From Tritonibacter multivorans (GTDB lineage: Bacteria; Pseudomonadota; Alphaproteobacteria; Rhodobacterales; Rhodobacteraceae): a stretch of 64,000 nucleotides of DNA. Where the stretch lies: contig NZ_CYSD01000012.1 in assembly GCF_001458415.1 (NCBI RefSeq), positions 248,001 through 312,000 on the forward strand. Direction: 5' to 3'. Position numbers and translations under genes: made by a program. Below the pieces are notes generated by a model. It was given only the letters and a program-made list of their open reading frames with translations. It searched no databases and had not been told where the DNA came from. This document shows, one piece after another, positions 9,676-18,973 of this stretch (positions are counted from its first letter, which is position 1; each line of letters opens with the position of its first letter).

Positions 9676-12600
9676 ATGCGATACAGCCTCCGTTGGGTCC
9701 GGATCACTGCGGTATGTGCCCTTGTATTGTGCACTCTTTTTGCAGCGATCAACGCGCGCCCGGTGCTTGCGCAAGACGGTGACGGATCGTTTCTGGAACG
9801 GTTTTTGGAAGACAGCCTGTCATCGGACAATCAGCAAGTCCGCGTCACAGGCCTGCGCGGTGCACTGTCGTCTCGGGCGACCATCGAAGAACTGGCCTTT
9901 CTGGACCAGGATGGCACATGGTTGACCCTCAAGGATGCCGTGCTGGATTGGAACCGCACCGCCCTTCTGCGCGGGCGTTTTGTCGTCAATGCCCTGAGTG
10001 CTGCGCGTATTGACGTTTTGCGCAGCCCCGGGCAACCGGCGGGCGTTCAAGAACTGCCTTCGCCGGAAACCAAGCCGTTCTCGCTGCCCGAACTGCCGGT
10101 GTCTGTTGAAATCGCCAAGCTTGAAGTTGGCGTCTTGACCCTGGCCAAAGACCTGATCGGCACCGCAGCCACGCTGACGGCCTCGGGCAATCTGTCTTTG
10201 GTCAGCGGCACGGCTGATGTGGCCTTGCTGGTAGAACGTCTGGATCGCGATGTCGCCGGGCCAGACCCAGACCGTCTGGATCTAAAGGCCGGTTTTTCAA
10301 ACGAAACTGAGGTCCTCACATTGGATCTTCTGTTCGCAGAAGCCCCCGGTGGGCTGGTTTCTGCGGCGCTGTCACTGCCCGGCAAGCCTGATCTGGATCT
10401 CGCCCTGACAGGGAGCGGGCCGCTGTCAAAGTTCCGTGCGGACCTCACGCTCGACAGTGAGGGCCAAAGACGTCTTGAAGGCGCTGTTGTTCTGGCCGAA
10501 CCTCAAGACAGCCCCGGTGTACGTCAGTTCGACGCGGATCTGACCGGCGATATTGATGCCTTCCTGCCGCAGGCGTACCACGCGTTTTTCGGCCCCGGCC
10601 TGCGGGCACAGCTGCGCGGGCAACAGGGACCGGATGCGCTTGTGATTGACGAGCTGAGCCTTGCCAGCCGTGCGTTGCAGCTGAATGGTGCGCTCACACT
10701 CGCTGACGGGGTGCTCGACACGGTTGATCTGGTGGCTGCGATTTCACCGCCGGATGGTGCCGCACGGGTGGTCCTTCCGGTCCCCGGCGGCGATACAAGC
10801 CTCGCGGCGATGACCCTTCGGCTGACCAAACCGCAAGGCGCTGACTGGCAGGTCACTGCGGCCCTCCAAGAGCTGCAAAGCGGCGACATCTTCCTCCGCT
10901 CTGCACAGATCCAAGGTGACGGCATCCTGCCGGACGGTCCAGAACGGGCGCTGGCCGGCCGCGTAAGAGCAACCCTCAGAGGACTGGACCCCGGCGACCC
11001 AGCGCTTGCGAAGGCGCTTGGAACCACCCTGTCGCTCAGCACCGATATTGCGGCAGGTGGCACAGATGCGGAAACCCTCAGCTTCAGCGATCTTGAATTG
11101 GATGCAGGCGGCGCAACGGCCCAAGGGGCCCTGTCTCTGTCTGGATTGTCAGAAGGGCTGAAACTGGCCGCGAACCTGTCTGTTCTGGCACCAGACCTCA
11201 GCCGCTTTGACGCGCTTGTTGGCCAACCCGTCAAAGGGGCGCTCACCGGGGACCTCACCGGCACATATACCGCGCTGGAGAGCGGGTTCGACCTCTCGCT
11301 TTCCGCGAACGGTCAGGATCTGGGGCTTGGCAATGCCCAACTCGACCCGCTGACTGCGGGTGCCTCAACACTGGTGCTGTCAGCAGCGCGTGACAGTTCA
11401 GGATTGCGCATTGACGACTTTGCCCTGCAAACCGCCGAAATCACCGCCAAGGCGTCGGGCAATTTGGACAGCAAGGCCGGACAGCTGGGCGTGTCGGCGC
11501 AGCTGGCGCAGATCAACAGGCTGGTACCGCAGCTGGAGGGGCCCGCGACGGTGACAGCCAATCTGCGCCGCAAAGGAGATGCTGTGCTTGGGACTGCTGA
11601 TATTGTGGCGGCCACAGACATAACGCTCGCGCTTTCTGGGCAAGTTGCGCGGGACGGCACAGCGGATTTCGATTTTGACGCACGTCTCCCGCGAGCAGAG
11701 CGGTTCGCCGCCCAGCTGCGCGGCGCTCCGGTGGTTGCCAAAGGCAACATCAACCGCAAGGACGGCCAAATCGCTGGTGCGGGCATGGTCACCGGCCCGG
11801 CCGGTCTGGATCTGTCCCTGAATGGCGAATTTGAGGAAGCAACCGGCGCTGCGGATCTGAGCTATCGTCTGCTGATAGCCCGGCTCGAAACCCTGCTACC
11901 CGGCCTAGACGGTGCGCTGCGCTCTGAGGGGGAGGCCAAACGCGCGGATGCCATCTGGCAAGTCGACGGCAATGCACGCGGCCCCTTGGGCATCGACATG
12001 CGGTTTGGCGGGCAATGGGACGAAGGCGAAGGCCTGGCCGATCTTGCCAGCCAAGGCAGCCTTCGGCTTGAGGGCGCCAACAGCTTCCTGAAACCCCGAC
12101 TGATCGAAGGCCCGCTGACCTTTGACCTGACCCTAAAAGGCACACCAGAGCTGTCAAACCTCTCGGGGCGCCTTGCAACCCGCGACAGCCGACTTGTGCT
12201 GCCTGATCTTGCGCAACAGATCGAAGGCATCACAGGCCAGATCGACCTCGCCGCAGGTCGGGCCGCACTGTCCTTGTCGGCGCGCCCGCGGGAGGGCGGT
12301 ACGCTGCGTATTGCGGGCCCTGTCACCCTCTCGGAGCCCTACAGCGGCGCGCTGGACATCCAGCTGAGCGACATCGTGCTGACCGACAAACTGTCCTACG
12401 AGACCATCTTGGACGGGCAAATGCGCCTAGGCGGCCCCCTCGCCGCCGGGGCGCGTCTGGACGGGGTTATCAATGTGGGTGAAACCAACCTGAACCTGAA
12501 CACTGCGGGTGGCAGTATCTCTGCGGCCCCGATCCCTCCTATCCGCCTGACCGGCGCCACAGCAGCCCAGCGCGCCACGCGCATCCGGGCCGGACTGGCC

Positions 12601-13335
12601 GACCCCTCTGTTGCGCAGGACACCTCTGATACAGGTGGGCCTGCAATCGCGCTCAACCTGACAATCAATGCGCCGCGGAAGATCTTTGCCCGTGGGCGTG
12701 GCCTCAACGCGGAACTTGGCGGCAGCATTGCCGTGCGCGGTACCACCGCCAATCTTGCCCCGGCCGGGCAGATTTCCCTGATCCGTGGAACCTTTGACAT
12801 TCTGGGCCGTCGCCTCAATCTGGACGAAGGTCAGGTCACCCTGCTGGGGGATCTCACCCCTTATCTGGAGTTCCGCTCGTCGGCGCAGACCGAACAAGGC
12901 ACCGCAACGCTAGAACTGAGCGGTCGCGCGGATGCGCCGCGCATTCAGGTTACCTCGGATCCTGCGCGCCCCAGCGAGGAAGCGCTGGCGCTGCTGCTGT
13001 TTGGGGACAATATTCAGGATCTGTCACCGCTGGCGCTGGCACGGCTGGCCAGTTCGGTCCTGACATTGTCCGGACGCGGCGGCGGCGCCAACAAAGAGCT
13101 GCGCGACGCAACCGGTGTCGATTCAGTGGACATTGGCGCAGACAATTTGGGGACCGGGCAGCTTGGGCTGGGCGGATATCTGGCGGACAATGTCTATACG
13201 GATTTCAATATCAACACCGAAGGGGACAGCGAACTGACCATTAACCTCGACCTGAGCCGCACCCTGACCGCCACTGGCACGGTCACCGGGGAAGGTGAAA
13301 CAGGTCTGGGTCTGTTCTTTAAGCGGGACTACTGA
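9676..13335 (+). CDS. tamB: Translocation/assembly module protein TamB (DUF490 family)
   Basis: TamB-family proteins are long beta-groove proteins anchored in the inner membrane that reach across the periplasm to TamA and are implicated in lipid or outer-membrane-protein transport. About 1,220 residues are encoded. A hydrophobic N-terminal anchor (RITAVCALVLCTLFAAIN) precedes a very long stretch rich in Leu/Gly/Asp beta-repeats. The conserved C-terminal DUF490 domain includes GTFDILGRRLNLDEGQV and LTPYLEFRS. The ATG at 9676 is used here; an in-frame TTG at 9664, overlapping the tamA stop, is an alternative. The pairing with tamA is strong support. Confidence 0.92.
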   Translation: MRYSLRWVRITAVCALVLCTLFAAINARPVLAQDGDGSFLERFLEDSLSSDNQQVRVTGLRGALSSRATIEELAFLDQDGTWLTLKDAVLDWNRTALLRGRFVVNALSAARIDVLRSPGQPAGVQELPSPETKPFSLPELPVSVEIAKLEVGVLTLAKDLIGTAATLTASGNLSLVSGTADVALLVERLDRDVAGPDPDRLDLKAGFSNETEVLTLDLLFAEAPGGLVSAALSLPGKPDLDLALTGSGPLSKFRADLTLDSEGQRRLEGAVVLAEPQDSPGVRQFDADLTGDIDAFLPQAYHAFFGPGLRAQLRGQQGPDALVIDELSLASRALQLNGALTLADGVLDTVDLVAAISPPDGAARVVLPVPGGDTSLAAMTLRLTKPQGADWQVTAALQELQSGDIFLRSAQIQGDGILPDGPERALAGRVRATLRGLDPGDPALAKALGTTLSLSTDIAAGGTDAETLSFSDLELDAGGATAQGALSLSGLSEGLKLAANLSVLAPDLSRFDALVGQPVKGALTGDLTGTYTALESGFDLSLSANGQDLGLGNAQLDPLTAGASTLVLSAARDSSGLRIDDFALQTAEITAKASGNLDSKAGQLGVSAQLAQINRLVPQLEGPATVTANLRRKGDAVLGTADIVAATDITLALSGQVARDGTADFDFDARLPRAERFAAQLRGAPVVAKGNINRKDGQIAGAGMVTGPAGLDLSLNGEFEEATGAADLSYRLLIARLETLLPGLDGALRSEGEAKRADAIWQVDGNARGPLGIDMRFGGQWDEGEGLADLASQGSLRLEGANSFLKPRLIEGPLTFDLTLKGTPELSNLSGRLATRDSRLVLPDLAQQIEGITGQIDLAAGRAALSLSARPREGGTLRIAGPVTLSEPYSGALDIQLSDIVLTDKLSYETILDGQMRLGGPLAAGARLDGVINVGETNLNLNTAGGSISAAPIPPIRLTGATAAQRATRIRAGLADPSVAQDTSDTGGPAIALNLTINAPRKIFARGRGLNAELGGSIAVRGTTANLAPAGQISLIRGTFDILGRRLNLDEGQVTLLGDLTPYLEFRSSAQTEQGTATLELSGRADAPRIQVTSDPARPSEEALALLLFGDNIQDLSPLALARLASSVLTLSGRGGGANKELRDATGVDSVDIGADNLGTGQLGLGGYLADNVYTDFNINTEGDSELTINLDLSRTLTATGTVTGEGETGLGLFFKRDY

Positions 13336-13354
13336 GCCGCCCCACCCTGAGAGG

Positions 13355-14554
13355 TCAGTTCGGGTTCAAGCGATATTGCCCCGGGCTTTTCCCGGTCCAG
13401 CGCTTGAAAGCATCATTGAAGCTGCTGAGGCTGGAATATCCAAGGTAATAGGACACATCCGCAAGCGTCATGCCGGGTTCTTTGAGGTAGCGGAACGCCA
13501 AGGCGCGGCGCAGCCCTTCAAGGATAATGAAAAAGCTGGTGTCCTCGTGCGAGAGGCGGCGCGACAGGGTCCGGGCGCTCATGCCAAGTTCGCGGGCAAC
13601 CTGTGGCAGTGTCGCTTTGCCTTCGGGAAGACGCTGCAGGATGACCCGCTCGACCGTGACCACCAATTGTTCAGTTTGCCCAACATCCTTGTCGAGCAGA
13701 TTGGTTGCATGGGTCCGCAAAATAGCATGCAGCTGCGGGTCCGCTGTCCGCATGGGCGCCGCCAGATCATCGGTGGAAAATTCCAGCAGGTTGCGGCCAC
13801 GTCCAAACTCTGGGCGTACGCCATAAGCCTCAGTGAGTTCTGGCAGCCCTTCGGTTCGGCTGTGCGAAAACACCACCCGTTTGACCTGAACGCGAGGGCC
13901 AACAAACCGACGTACCCCCTGTAAAATCAGATGCGCGGTAAATTCGGCGCAATGCCCCAACTTCAGACCCTGCCCGCCTTCGTAATGCCACTCAAGACGA
14001 CCGTCATGAACAAGGTTGTCAGCTTTTATACGCAAGGCCTTGCTGAACAAATCGCTGAATTCCGCAAGGCAGGACAGCGCCGCGCCCATGGTTGGGGCGG
14101 TCTGAAACAGATATCCAACGACGCCAAGCCCAAGGAAGTCCTGGGTGGCTGCAAACTCCACACCCAGAAGGTGATTGCCGGTGATGTCGACCGCCTGCTC
14201 CAAAAAGCTGGCATGCTCGTGCAGCGGCATCATCAGGTTGTCTGAGTCCAAGAAACGGCGTTCCGGCGGAATATGGGCCAGCACGACATCCGGCGCGTAA
14301 CCGTCATCGATCAGCTTTCTTGCCAATTGCTGCGCGAAAAAGCCCCCGTGCACCTGTAACCCATGCGTCATTAACTGCCTCCCCTCGGCACATTTGCCCG
14401 CAATATGACGTGACACCGGTCCCGCAGCCGAAAGCGCATCCCGCGCAGCGAGTCTCCCCCCCTGAGAGGCCGACTGTGGCGCCGACCAATCCCCGGCAGC
14501 AGCGTCCGAACGCACATTCGCGGTAAGCTCTTCCGTTCTGTCGAAGTCTGCCAT
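13355..14554 (-). CDS. AraC-family transcriptional regulator with arabinose-binding-like N-domain
   Basis: The 399-residue protein has a C-terminal AraC double helix-turn-helix: PQVARELGMSARTLSRRL in the first helix pair, then VSYYLGYSSLSSFNDAFKRWTGKSP in the second. The upstream 250 residues, with GLGVVGYLFQTAPTMGAAL, resemble the PF12625-type ligand domain found in OruR/ArgR-like and virulence regulators. Its effector is unknown. The ATG at 14554 has a strong AGAGAGG site at ideal spacing; a Met at residue 62 is the alternative. It is divergent from the DgoK-like gene across a 371-bp AT-rich region, so that gene or the regulator itself could be the target. This is inference only. Confidence 0.9.
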   Translation of the reverse strand: MADFDRTEELTANVRSDAAAGDWSAPQSASQGGRLAARDALSAAGPVSRHIAGKCAEGRQLMTHGLQVHGGFFAQQLARKLIDDGYAPDVVLAHIPPERRFLDSDNLMMPLHEHASFLEQAVDITGNHLLGVEFAATQDFLGLGVVGYLFQTAPTMGAALSCLAEFSDLFSKALRIKADNLVHDGRLEWHYEGGQGLKLGHCAEFTAHLILQGVRRFVGPRVQVKRVVFSHSRTEGLPELTEAYGVRPEFGRGRNLLEFSTDDLAAPMRTADPQLHAILRTHATNLLDKDVGQTEQLVVTVERVILQRLPEGKATLPQVARELGMSARTLSRRLSHEDTSFFIILEGLRRALAFRYLKEPGMTLADVSYYLGYSSLSSFNDAFKRWTGKSPGQYRLNPN

Positions 14555-14925
14555 TTTGCCTCTCTTTAAACTGGGATCACGATTTCAAACATTCAAAACA
14601 ACAATGCAAGCAAAGCTTTCGCGCTTTGTACCAAATCTGGGTGTCGCAGGATCTTTTGATCGGCGGCACATCCAGAAAACAAGCCTTTTGGCCAGTTTTT
14701 CGCGTCCTATCAGGCGTATGACACGCCCGTCGAACTTGCATGTATACAATTTAAATAAAGTGACATATGCAAAATATCCAAAGCGAATTGGACTAAAGAC
14801 GTACGCGAAAGTATAGGTCACCCTATCAAAGGTCGTGACCATTGTGTTCCGCGCCAACCTGCGGCAAGAAACCGGCAAGATTTGCCCCAATTGCCCCTTT
14901 GGCCCCAACCAAGAGAACCACGCTC
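14555..14925. promoter_or_regulatory. AT-rich divergent intergenic region with an inverted repeat
   Basis: This 371-bp region separates the AraC regulator from the DgoK-like gene. It is clearly more AT-rich than its surroundings, especially at 14740-14830. ATAGG and CCTAT flank TCAC at 14813-14826, and GGTCA/TGACC follow at 14816-14840. These could be operator half-sites, but no match to a known consensus is claimed. No coding sequence was found in it. Confidence 0.35.
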
Positions 14926-15732
14926 ATGGCTTCGACCGCCTCTGCTCCCCGCACCTGGATTGCCCTGGACGCTGACCACAGCCCGTGGCGGGCCTGGGTC
15001 ATGGGCGGCGGGGAACCGACATCACATCTGGTCTCTGACATGTCCGAAGCGGCACGCCTTGCTCCCGGCGCAGAGGTGCTGGTCTCCGGGCTGCCCGGCA
15101 CACCCGGCGCAACAGTTCCGGAAAAACCGGCCCGGCTGAAGCCGCTGCGCGGAAGCCAACAGGGGCTGTTGGCCACGCCGACCCTTACCCAGAAGGCACC
15201 GGCTGGCGTTCTGGCAGCTGCCACGTTGCGTATTGATGCCTTCCTGAGCCTCAACCCCGATTGGGACGGGGTGCTCTGTCTGCCCGGTGCTTCAACCCAT
15301 TGGGTGCAAATCAGCGCAGAAGAGGTGGTCAGTTTCCAGTCTTTCGCCACAGTGCAGCTGGTTCAGGGGTTTCTGGGGGCCACATCTGCGGCAGCACCTG
15401 ATCCCGCGTCCCTGCGCGCGCAATCCGAAGACGTTATGAGCCGCCCGGAACGTCTGGCTGCACGCCTTTCCGAAGCGCAGACCGGGCTGCAACTGGGGCA
15501 CCTGACCGCAGAGATCGCAGCGGGACAGATCTGGGGCGCCTGCCTCGGCGCAGAGCTTGCCGCCGCCCGTCCCTATTGGCTGGGCCAGAACCTTGCGGTT
15601 ATTGCGCCAGCCGCGCTGGAGGCCCCTTATTGCGCTGCAATCGAACACCAGGGGCTACCGGTTACACGCGCTGACGAAGCGCGCCTGACGCGATTGGGGT
15701 TTGAACGCGCCTGGGCGCGCAAAGACGACTAA
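14926..15732 (+). CDS. 2-dehydro-3-deoxygalactonokinase-like protein, probably degenerate
   Basis: The 268-residue product resembles DgoK kinases (about 290 aa) in overall pattern. An N-terminal WIALDADHSPWRAWVM aligns with the DWGT-type phosphate-binding strand. LPGASTHWVQIS and VVSFQSFATVQL correspond to the family's PGTHSKWV and FxTxxTGEL segments. The signature Asp-Trp-Gly-Thr/Ser is replaced by DADHS, and no MRGEETQ motif is seen before the PGASTHW segment. Catalytic activity is therefore doubtful. The ATG at 14926 follows an AGAGA site. The downstream gene is convergent with only 3 bp between, so it is not in an operon with other sugar-acid genes. Confidence 0.7.
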   Translation: MASTASAPRTWIALDADHSPWRAWVMGGGEPTSHLVSDMSEAARLAPGAEVLVSGLPGTPGATVPEKPARLKPLRGSQQGLLATPTLTQKAPAGVLAAATLRIDAFLSLNPDWDGVLCLPGASTHWVQISAEEVVSFQSFATVQLVQGFLGATSAAAPDPASLRAQSEDVMSRPERLAARLSEAQTGLQLGHLTAEIAAGQIWGACLGAELAAARPYWLGQNLAVIAPAALEAPYCAAIEHQGLPVTRADEARLTRLGFERAWARKDD

Positions 15733-15735
15733 GGG

Positions 15736-16857
15736 TCAGGGCAGCGGGTCGGTCTGGAACAATTTGACCCGCAGTCCGCCGTGATCGATCGGCGCGCTTT
15801 CCGGCAGGAACGACAGCTTGGTTGACCGCGCCAACTGGCCGTCGGTCGTGACAATGCCAACACGCCAGCCCGAGAACCGTTCGCTCAGCACCGTGCCCAA
15901 GGTGGCATAAAGCGCAAAGAGTTGTTTCTTATTGCCAATGCGCGCCCCGTAAGGCGGGTTGATGATCACCAGACCGGGATCACCTTCAGGGCGTTGCAGG
16001 TCACTGATCGACGCATGGCGGAAGTGGCAATTGTCAGACAAGCCTGCGCGTTCCGCGTTGGCCGTGGCGTTTTCAATCGCGCCCGCATTGCGGTCAGACC
16101 CATGAAACGACAAGGAAGTCCTCTGCGGCGCTGGCAATGTGGCGCGCACCATTGCATAGGCGTCCCCATCAAATGTTGCGAGCTGCTCGAACGCAAAGCT
16201 TCGCGCTCGTCCGGGTGTCATCCCCGCCGCAATCTCGGCCGCCTCCAGGACAAAAGTCCCCGACCCGCACATCGGATCCAGCACAGGTTCCTGCCCATCA
16301 TAGCCGCAAGCGCCAAGGAACAGCGCGGCAAGAGTTTCCCGCATGGGGGCCTTGCCGACGGCTGCTTTGTGGCCGCGTTTGTGCAGCGCCTCGCCCGAGG
16401 TATCCAGACTGAAGACACAGAGGTTGTCGTCGATCCGCAGCTTTACCGTCACCGGTGCCTCATCCGAGATTTCCGCACTAAGGGTTTCCGCAATCGCCCG
16501 CTCTACCCGCTCTTTTGCAGCGCCTGCGTGGTAAATTTTGGACTTCTTATTGGTGACGGCCTCGACCCGAACAGGCACATCCGGGCGCAGATATTTTGCC
16601 CAGTCAAACTTGCGACATCGTTTGTCGAGCTGGGCCAAGTGAAAGGCGCGAAACTCGCCGATGCGGACCAGAACCCGTGTCGCACCGCGCATCACCAGGT
16701 TGGCGCGCCAGACATCCTCCCAGCCGCCTTTCAGGGTGACGCCCCCCGTGGTGTAGCGTGCCGAAGGGAAACCCTTGGCCCGGGCTTCTTTCCACAGGCT
16801 CTGTTCCAGGCCCGGCGGTGCGATAAGGAAAATCTCGAAAGTTTGCGCGTGTTTCAT
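15736..16857 (-). CDS. THUMP-domain class I SAM-dependent RNA methyltransferase
   Basis: The 373-residue protein is similar to the N-terminal half of RlmL (23S rRNA m2G2445 methyltransferase) and to YpsC-type enzymes. A THUMP RNA-binding region (about residues 50-165) is followed by a Rossmann methyltransferase with a PVLDPMCGSGTFVLEAA SAM motif and the catalytic NPPYGARIG, typical of guanine-N2 methyltransferases. The target is probably 23S rRNA. The start at 16857 (MKHAQTFEIFLIAPPG) is preceded by GAGGG about 7 nt upstream; longer in-frame starts to 16914 are less likely. Confidence 0.9.
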   Translation of the reverse strand: MKHAQTFEIFLIAPPGLEQSLWKEARAKGFPSARYTTGGVTLKGGWEDVWRANLVMRGATRVLVRIGEFRAFHLAQLDKRCRKFDWAKYLRPDVPVRVEAVTNKKSKIYHAGAAKERVERAIAETLSAEISDEAPVTVKLRIDDNLCVFSLDTSGEALHKRGHKAAVGKAPMRETLAALFLGACGYDGQEPVLDPMCGSGTFVLEAAEIAAGMTPGRARSFAFEQLATFDGDAYAMVRATLPAPQRTSLSFHGSDRNAGAIENATANAERAGLSDNCHFRHASISDLQRPEGDPGLVIINPPYGARIGNKKQLFALYATLGTVLSERFSGWRVGIVTTDGQLARSTKLSFLPESAPIDHGGLRVKLFQTDPLP

Positions 16858-16914
16858 GGCCGCCCTCATAGCTGCATTCTGCAGGAGCGGCGATCCCCTA
16901 AATGAAAGCTGCAC

Positions 16915-17103
16915 GGTGAATCACGCCCGCAAACGACCAAACGAAAGCGGCGAAAATCAATATTTAAACGTTGGTTTTCATGTATTTGAATGATTACTAA
17001 TTTTTTAGTTTGACTTTTATCACCTCAAAATGAAACGATCGCCTCATGACCACCACCCCTTGAGGAGGGGGACTGTGGTTGCAACTTTCAAGGGAGGAGA
17101 AAG
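16915..17103 (+). promoter_or_regulatory. AT-rich promoter region of the glycerol-type ABC operon
   Basis: The 189 bp before the transporter operon are AT-rich. Near 16930-16958 there are clustered AAACG/CGAAA half-sites (CAAACGACCAAACGAAAG, then GGCGAAAA). They resemble the TTTCG-type boxes of DeoR-family GlpR operators, but this is only a visual resemblance. A TTGACT hexamer at 17010-17015 is a possible -35 element, with no convincing -10. A GGGAGGAG-like Shine-Dalgarno precedes the first gene. Confidence 0.35.
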
Positions 17104-18837
17104 ATGCGCAAGTATCTTTTGTCCGCAACTGCGGCAATCGCCGTGGTCGCGGGACAGGCAGCCTATGCCGACGAGGCCGCTGCCAAGAAGTGGATTGACG
17201 AAGAGTTCCAGCCTTCGGTCCTGACCAAGGACGAACAGTTGGCGGAAATGCAGTGGTTCATCAACGCTGCAGAGCCTTACAAGGGCATGGAAATCAACGT
17301 TCTTTCCGAGGGCATTCCAACACATTCCTACGAATCCGAGGTCCTGACCAAGGCGTTCGAGGACATCACCGGGATCAAGGTGAACCACCAGATCCTTGGC
17401 GAAGGCGAGGTTGTGCAGGCGGTTCAGACCCAGATGCAGACCAAGCGGAATCTGTATGATGCCTATGTCAACGACAGCGACCTGATCGGCACGCACTCGC
17501 GTCTGCAGCTGGCCTATAACCTGACCGATATGATGGCGGGTGATTTTTCGGCTGTGACCAACCCGGGTCTGGATCTGGATGACTTCATGGGCACCCAGTT
17601 CACCACCGGTCCCGATGGCGACCTGTACCAGATGCCGGATCAGCAGTTCGCCAACCTTTACTGGTTCCGCAAGGACTGGTTCGATCGCGCAGACCTGCAG
17701 GCCGCTTTCAAAGAGAAATACGGCTATGATCTTGGTGTGCCAGTAAACTGGTCTGCCTATGAGGACATCGCCGAGTTCTTCAGCGAAGACGTGAAGGAAA
17801 TCGACGGCACCGCGATCTATGGCCACATGGATTATGGCAAGCGCGCACCGGATCTTGGCTGGCGGATGACCGATGCCTGGCTTTCCATGGCGGGCGCGGG
17901 CTCCAAAGGTGAACCCAATGGTGTGCCGATAGACGAATGGGGCATCCGCATGGAAGCGGGCAGCTGTAACCCGGCGGGCGCAAGCGTCACCCGCGGTGGC
18001 GCTGCAAACGGCCCCGCAGCGGTCTATGCGATCCGCAAATGGGACGAATGGCTGCGCAAATACGCACCTCCCGGTGCGGCGTCTTATGACTTCTACCAGT
18101 CCCTGCCCGCACTGGCGCAAGGCAACGTGGCCCAGCAGATCTTCTGGTACACCGCCTTTACCGCCGACATGGTGAAGCCGAAATCTGAGGGCAACAACAC
18201 CGTCGACGACAGCGGCACCCCGCTGTGGCGCATGGCGCCATCCCCGCACGGCCCCTACTGGGAAAAAGGCCAGAAGGTTGGCTATCAGGACGTGGGTTCC
18301 TGGACCTTCCTGAAGTCCACCCCGCTGGACCGTGCACAAGCGGCATGGCTTTATGCTCAGTTTGTCGTGTCGAAAACCGTCGACGTGAAGAAGTCCCATG
18401 TGGGTCTGACCTTCATTCGCGACAGCTCTGTGAACCACGAAAGCTTCACCGAGCGTGCACCGAAACTGGGTGGTCTGGTGGAATTCTACCGCTCGCCTGA
18501 CCGGGTGGCATGGTCCCCGACCGGCGTGAACGTTCCGGATTATCCGAAACTGGCGCAGATCTGGTGGCAGCAGATCGGTGACGTGAACTCCGGTGCCTTT
18601 ACCCCGCAAGAGGCAATGGATCGCCTGGCCGAGGAAATGGACATCACCATGGCCCGGATGCAGCGTGCAGATGAGCAAGCGGAAATCTACGGTGGTTGCG
18701 GCCCGCGTCTGAACGAAGAGAAGGACGCAGAGTGGTGGTACGCCAATGGCGGCGCCAAGCCGAAGCTCGACAATGAGAAACCGCAAGGTGAAACCGTGAA
18801 CTATGACGAACTGGTCGCCCGCTGGGCCCAGAACTAA
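17104..18837 (+). CDS. glpV: ABC transporter substrate-binding protein, glycerol-type (GlpV-like)
   Basis: A 577-residue periplasmic binding protein with a cleavable signal peptide (cleavage likely after AAYA, residues 19-22). The body has the large family-1 type fold; motifs such as LSEGIPTHSYESEVLTK and GLGWRMTDAWLSMAG-like segments are present. Its length and its neighbours (two unlike ATPases, two permeases and a DUF2160 peptide) match the rhizobial glpSTPQUV glycerol importer, in which glpV is the binding protein. The substrate is inferred from this organisation. A hairpin follows the gene, which may allow the binding protein to be made in excess. GGGAGGAG gives a strong ribosome-binding site. 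Confidence 0.85.
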   Translation: MRKYLLSATAAIAVVAGQAAYADEAAAKKWIDEEFQPSVLTKDEQLAEMQWFINAAEPYKGMEINVLSEGIPTHSYESEVLTKAFEDITGIKVNHQILGEGEVVQAVQTQMQTKRNLYDAYVNDSDLIGTHSRLQLAYNLTDMMAGDFSAVTNPGLDLDDFMGTQFTTGPDGDLYQMPDQQFANLYWFRKDWFDRADLQAAFKEKYGYDLGVPVNWSAYEDIAEFFSEDVKEIDGTAIYGHMDYGKRAPDLGWRMTDAWLSMAGAGSKGEPNGVPIDEWGIRMEAGSCNPAGASVTRGGAANGPAAVYAIRKWDEWLRKYAPPGAASYDFYQSLPALAQGNVAQQIFWYTAFTADMVKPKSEGNNTVDDSGTPLWRMAPSPHGPYWEKGQKVGYQDVGSWTFLKSTPLDRAQAAWLYAQFVVSKTVDVKKSHVGLTFIRDSSVNHESFTERAPKLGGLVEFYRSPDRVAWSPTGVNVPDYPKLAQIWWQQIGDVNSGAFTPQEAMDRLAEEMDITMARMQRADEQAEIYGGCGPRLNEEKDAEWWYANGGAKPKLDNEKPQGETVNYDELVARWAQN

Positions 18838-18851
18838 CAGTCACGACCTAA

Positions 18852-18876
18852 GGGCGGCCCTCATGCTGGGCCGCCC
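18852..18876 (+). other. Intercistronic hairpin after the binding-protein gene
   Basis: GGGCGGCCC, a 7-nt loop and GGGCCGCCC form a perfect 9-bp stem 14 nt past the stop of the binding-protein gene. No T tract follows. This position and shape are common in ABC operons, where the hairpin protects the upstream message and lowers downstream expression. Confidence 0.6.
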
Positions 18877-18973
18877 CTCTTCACCCTGACCGAACCCCAT
18901 TAGACGGGGGCTCTACCGGCCTACCGCAGGGCCCTCACCCGGCCCCAAGGCCTAGCCAAAAAGCGCAAAAATC

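Noticed and set aside
13355-14554. Start of the AraC regulator at the internal Met (residue 62)
   Set aside because: The ATG at 14554 has a much better Shine-Dalgarno (AGAGAGG at ideal spacing).
17044-18786. 580-residue minus-strand frame
   Set aside because: It is antisense to the full-length binding-protein gene, which has a signal peptide and operon context. The antisense frame arises from GC-biased third positions.
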